DNA of 64,000 nt from contig JANWJO010000015.1 of NCBI GenBank assembly GCA_025449435.1, forward strand, positions 4,367-68,366, written 5' to 3'. The notes under the pieces were generated by a model. It searched no databases. It was not told the origin of the DNA and saw only the letters and a program-made list of their open reading frames with translations. Origin of the DNA: Chloroflexota bacterium (lineage in GTDB: Bacteria > Chloroflexota > UBA4733). Positions 61,039 through 64,000 of the stretch are shown one piece after another. Made by a program: the position numbers and the translations under genes. The number at the start of each line of letters is the position of its first letter. Position 1 is the first letter of the stretch.

Positions 61039-63549
61039 CTAACCAATGACCAGGTTGATAAGCCGGCCCGGGGCAAAGAACGACCGCTTAATAGCCTTGC
61101 CAGCGAGTTCGGCGGCCACCTTGGGCAATTTCGAGGCAGCCGCCAGTGTCTCGGCTTCGCCGGCGCTCGCGTCTATTTCGAGGCGGTCGCGCACCTTACC
61201 GTTGACTTGCACAACCAAGGTGACGCGCACATCACGGACAAGTTCCGCATCAAAAGCGGGCCACTGTTGAAGGTGAACGCTGCCCGTTCCGCCGCTTCGC
61301 TGCCAGAGCTCTTCGGCCTGGAACACAGCCATCGGTGCAAACATCAGGATGAGTGCCCGCACGCACTCTTGCCACAGGTTCGTGCTGATCGTTTTGGCGC
61401 GCGTCGCTTCCACCAAGTTATTGACGAGGATCATCAGCGCGCTTACAGCGGTGTTAAAACGCATTTCATCCAAGTCGTCCCCGACCTTTTGGATGGTTTT
61501 GTGAAGAAGTTGGCGTACCGAGGTATCAGTCTGCTCGTTGCTCGAGACGTAAGGGCTGTCGCACACCCCCCACACTCGTGACAACAAACGGTCGATGCCG
61601 TTGATGCCCTTTTCGTCCCACAACAGATTTTGATCAAACGGCCCCATGAACAGTTCGTACAGGCGAAGGGAATCGGCGCCGTGCGCCTCGACCACGCTGT
61701 CGGGCGTTATGACGTTGCCCCGACTTTTCGACATGCGCTTACCAACTGCGCCGTGCCTGTCGGGCAGTGGCGAGTGCAGCACGCCCTGAGGCCGGTATCG
61801 GGAGAAGGGTTCTTGGAACGAGACCAGACCAGCATCATACATGACCTTGGTCCAGAAGCGCGCGTACAGCAAATGCATGACGGTGTGTTCGAGGCCACCA
61901 ACATACAGGTCCACTGGCATCCAATAGTTGGCTGACTCGCGGCTGAACGCCGCGAGCGTATCCTTTGGCGAGCAAAACCTCAGGAAGTACCATGAGGAGC
62001 AGGCAAAACCGCCCAGCGTGTCCGTCTCCCGCCGGGCAGGTCCACCGCAGGTTGGGCAGGTGGTGTTCACCCAATCGGTGGCAGTTTCAAGGGGCGATCG
62101 TCCCGACCCTGTGGGCTGCCAATCGACCACCTCAGGGAGCACGACCGGCAATTGCTCCTCTGGTACCGCAACGCTGCCATGGTGTGGACAATGGATGATC
62201 GGTATGGGAGCGCCCCAATAGCGCTGCCGGCTGATCAGCCAGTCCCTCATCTTGAAGTTGGTTTGTGCCTCGCCGAGACCACGCTCGCGCAAGTCCGCCA
62301 CAATCCGCACTTTTGCAACGCTTGGTGGCAGGCCATCGTAGACGCCAGAGTTTATGAGCTCGCCGTCACCGGGGAAGGCTTGAGCTATTGGCGCACCTGG
62401 TGTCGTGCCGGGCTCCAAGATGACCTTGCGAATGGGCAGGTTATAGCGTGTGGCAAACGAGAAGTCTCGCTCGTCGTGTGCCGGCACCGCCATGATCATG
62501 CCGGTGCCGTAGCTGGCAAGGACGTAGTCAGCGATCCAGATCGGGATGTGCTCGCCATTGACCGGGTTGACCGCGTACGCGCCCGTGAATTCGCCGGTGC
62601 GCTCGCGAGTCGACGATGTGCGCTCGATCTCGGTAGTACGGCGGGACAGGCTGACGTATTCGTCCACAGCTGTGCGCCGGTCTGGTGTGACGAGCGCTTC
62701 TACCAGCGGATGCTCAGGTGCCATAACAAAGAACGTGGCGCCAAACAGGGTGTCGGGGCGCGTGGTAAACACCTCCAGCGGCGTTCCGAATGTAGAGTGG
62801 AACAGCACACGGGCGCCTTCGCTGCGTCCAATCCAGTTGCTCTGCATGGTCTTGACGCTCTCCGGCCAGTCGATCAGCGACAGATCATCGAGCAAGCGAT
62901 CGGCATACGCCGTTATCCGAAAGAACCACTGCTCCATCTCCCGACGCTCGACTAATGAATCACAGCGCCAGCAGTGGCCGCCGTGTACCTCCTCGTTGGC
63001 GAGCGTGGTTTTGCACGAAGGGCACCACCATACCGGCGCCTTGTCGCGATAGGCGAGCCCGCGCTTATACAGGAGAAGAAAGAACCATTGGGTCCAGCGA
63101 TAATAGTCTGGCTTGCTCGAGTCGATTTCGCGGTCCCAGTCGTAGGCGTTGCCCACCAAGCGCAGTTGACGCTTGTAGTTCGCCGTGTTCTTGTTCGTCG
63201 TGTCGCGTGGATGTACCCCCAGGCGAATAGCCTCATTTTCAGCTGGTTGGCCGAAGGCATCCCACCCCATCGGGTGGAGGACCGTGCGACCGCGCATACG
63301 TTGGAACCGGCTGACGACGTCAGTAGGAATGTAGTTGTGGCAGTGCCCGACCGAGAGCCCATCGCCCGATGGATAGGGGAACATGTCCAGGCAGTAGTAT
63401 TTCGGTGCTCCTGGCTTTTCGATGACGCGGTCGAGCTGGTCGCGGTCCCAAATCGCTCGCCACTTGGCTTCCAGGGCATGTGGGTCGTAGGTTGACTCGC
63501 CAGCCTGAGCGTCCGTTGACGCATCAGTACTGCTATTGGCTACTGCCAT
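61039..63549 (-). CDS. leuS: Leucyl-tRNA synthetase
   Basis: 836 residues from ATG 63549, with GGAGG upstream. The enzyme charges tRNA-Leu. The class I HIGH region reads GLSVGHCHNYIPTDV (65-79); the first histidine of the usual H-x-G-H is serine. The KMSKS loop is intact (GKRMSKSRGN). The zinc-like insert CPSCKTTLANEEVHGGHCWRCDS is complete. The editing domain has TRPDTLFGATFFVMAPEHPL and GTGMIMAVPAHDERD. A C-terminal domain ends IKRSFFAPGRLINLVIG. No T-box leader is seen in the 79 nt upstream. Confidence 0.97.
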   Translation of the reverse strand: MAVANSSTDASTDAQAGESTYDPHALEAKWRAIWDRDQLDRVIEKPGAPKYYCLDMFPYPSGDGLSVGHCHNYIPTDVVSRFQRMRGRTVLHPMGWDAFGQPAENEAIRLGVHPRDTTNKNTANYKRQLRLVGNAYDWDREIDSSKPDYYRWTQWFFLLLYKRGLAYRDKAPVWWCPSCKTTLANEEVHGGHCWRCDSLVERREMEQWFFRITAYADRLLDDLSLIDWPESVKTMQSNWIGRSEGARVLFHSTFGTPLEVFTTRPDTLFGATFFVMAPEHPLVEALVTPDRRTAVDEYVSLSRRTTEIERTSSTRERTGEFTGAYAVNPVNGEHIPIWIADYVLASYGTGMIMAVPAHDERDFSFATRYNLPIRKVILEPGTTPGAPIAQAFPGDGELINSGVYDGLPPSVAKVRIVADLRERGLGEAQTNFKMRDWLISRQRYWGAPIPIIHCPHHGSVAVPEEQLPVVLPEVVDWQPTGSGRSPLETATDWVNTTCPTCGGPARRETDTLGGFACSSWYFLRFCSPKDTLAAFSRESANYWMPVDLYVGGLEHTVMHLLYARFWTKVMYDAGLVSFQEPFSRYRPQGVLHSPLPDRHGAVGKRMSKSRGNVITPDSVVEAHGADSLRLYELFMGPFDQNLLWDEKGINGIDRLLSRVWGVCDSPYVSSNEQTDTSVRQLLHKTIQKVGDDLDEMRFNTAVSALMILVNNLVEATRAKTISTNLWQECVRALILMFAPMAVFQAEELWQRSGGTGSVHLQQWPAFDAELVRDVRVTLVVQVNGKVRDRLEIDASAGEAETLAAASKLPKVAAELAGKAIKRSFFAPGRLINLVIG

Positions 63550-63628
63550 GGTTGATCCTCCGTGTCGGTACCGCTGACTCGTAATGCCGCCTGTGTATTG
63601 CTTCTAGGACGACCGGCCGCGCGGCAAG

Positions 63629-64000
63629 CTACCCTTGTACAAGGACATCGCCCGGATTGATGTAAGGTTGTACGTAAGCGTTGCCGTCCGCGGCCTTGAT
63701 CGTGGTTTTGCCGTCAGCCACGCCAAAGATTTTGACGTGTTCTTTCGCGTTCACGGTCGGATGACCGGTAAGGTTGATGTCAATATACTTGGTGTCGGCC
63801 GTGAGAATTTGCACCCAGGTATTTTCGCCGCGCGGATCAACATAATAAACGTCGCCGGTTACCACTACCTTTTTCCCTTGGTAGATTTCTGGATTCGCGT
63901 CCAGTTCGTTCCCAGTTACCGGCGCGTAGGCGTCGAGGCTTGGTGTTGGGGTGGCCAGAGCCGACGGCGTCGGAGTCGATGCCAGCGTTTGGGCCGTAGC
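63629..64000 (-). CDS. C-terminal part of an exported or surface protein, cut by window edge
   Basis: The frame is open from the right edge (124 residues seen) to the stop at 63629-63631. The visible part starts with a Thr/Pro/Ala/Ser linker (TLASTPTPSALATPTPS), as found after lipoprotein signals in this genome. It continues into a small beta-rich domain (YQGKKVVVTGDVYYVDPR; NTWVQILTADTKYIDINL; HVKIFGVADGKTTIKAADG) that resembles an OB fold. No catalytic motif is visible. The N-terminus lies outside the window, so the type of anchor is unknown. Confidence 0.7.
   Translation of the reverse strand, partial: ATAQTLASTPTPSALATPTPSLDAYAPVTGNELDANPEIYQGKKVVVTGDVYYVDPRGENTWVQILTADTKYIDINLTGHPTVNAKEHVKIFGVADGKTTIKAADGNAYVQPYINPGDVLVQG

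Noticed and set aside
62152..62955. Long plus-strand open frame of 267 codons
   Set aside because: It is antisense to leuS, whose protein is fully conserved. Codon-position bias of the GC-rich gene explains the opposing frame.
1..64000. tRNA, rRNA, CRISPR, insertion sequence or prophage
   Set aside because: Intergenic gaps are short and no cloverleaf, regular repeat-spacer pattern, transposase, integrase or terminal inverted repeats were seen by eye; a tRNAscan or CRISPR search could still find a missed item.

Overview
The window looks like chromosomal DNA of a GC-rich (roughly 60 percent) free-living heterotrophic bacterium, most probably a member of the Chloroflexota or a close relative. 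The reasons are indirect: lipoproteins with long Ala/Thr/Ser stalks, frequent GTG and TTG starts, dense 1-4 nt gene overlaps, a fused hisIE, a YprA/YprB (MrfA/MrfB) repair pair, and many TIM-barrel sugar-acid and sugar isomerase genes next to ATPase-less ABC sugar importers. I saw no tRNA, rRNA, CRISPR array, insertion sequence or phage gene. The assignment to a phylum is an inference.

Layout. 1-2.3 kb: a secreted HtrA-like protease lipoprotein cut by the left edge. 2.6-8.6 kb: a UxaA-type sugar-acid dehydratase, then hisH-hisA-hisF-hisIE, an unrecognised 261-residue protein and nagB. 8.8-11.2 kb: infC (AUC start), a LarA-like protein and a small zinc ribbon. 11.2-14.2 kb (minus): two glycosyltransferase-like genes and a GDP-mannose 3,5-epimerase homologue. 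14.6-19.8 kb: a sugar-acid catabolism run (ThuA-like, RraA-like, a molybdopterin oxidoreductase with its cytochrome b, a tartrate/malate-type dehydrogenase and an enolase-superfamily dehydratase). 19.8-23.9 kb: two MFS transporters around a LacD-like aldolase. 23.8-27.4 kb (minus): ECF sigma factor, zinc anti-sigma factor, ABC ATPase and ABC-2 permease in one overlapping operon.

27.6-36 kb: a helical-repeat protein, mutS, cysE, an alpha-L-fucosidase, trxB and thiD-thiE. 36-40.3 kb: a sugar isomerase and a carbohydrate ABC importer (two permeases plus binding lipoprotein, no ATPase). 40.6-42.8 kb: murE overlapping a P-loop kinase. 42.8-46.6 kb: a Sco1 protein, a radical SAM protein, an OmpR-type regulator and its histidine kinase, which is split by an in-frame TAA. 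46.6-51.5 kb (minus): a second sugar isomerase, mrfA-mrfB and a two-helix membrane protein in the same overlapping operon. 51.7-54.5 kb: GAF protein, universal stress protein and APC permease. 54.5-57 kb: a strong promoter, a 17-bp inverted repeat and a structured leader before nadA, then a cysteine desulfurase likely to serve NadA's Fe-S cluster. 57.2-64 kb: an RmlD-like reductase, cdd, a CorC/HlyC-type membrane protein, prs, leuS and the C-terminal end of an exported protein cut by the right edge.

Taken together, the window combines housekeeping genes (his, infC, mutS, murE, nadA, prs, leuS, thi) with plant-material-type sugar catabolism and uptake. The most notable points are the nonsense-split kinase, the nadA leader, the AUC-initiated infC, a possibly leaderless mutS, the self-contained sigma/anti-sigma/ABC operon, and the MrfAB operon with an unknown membrane partner.
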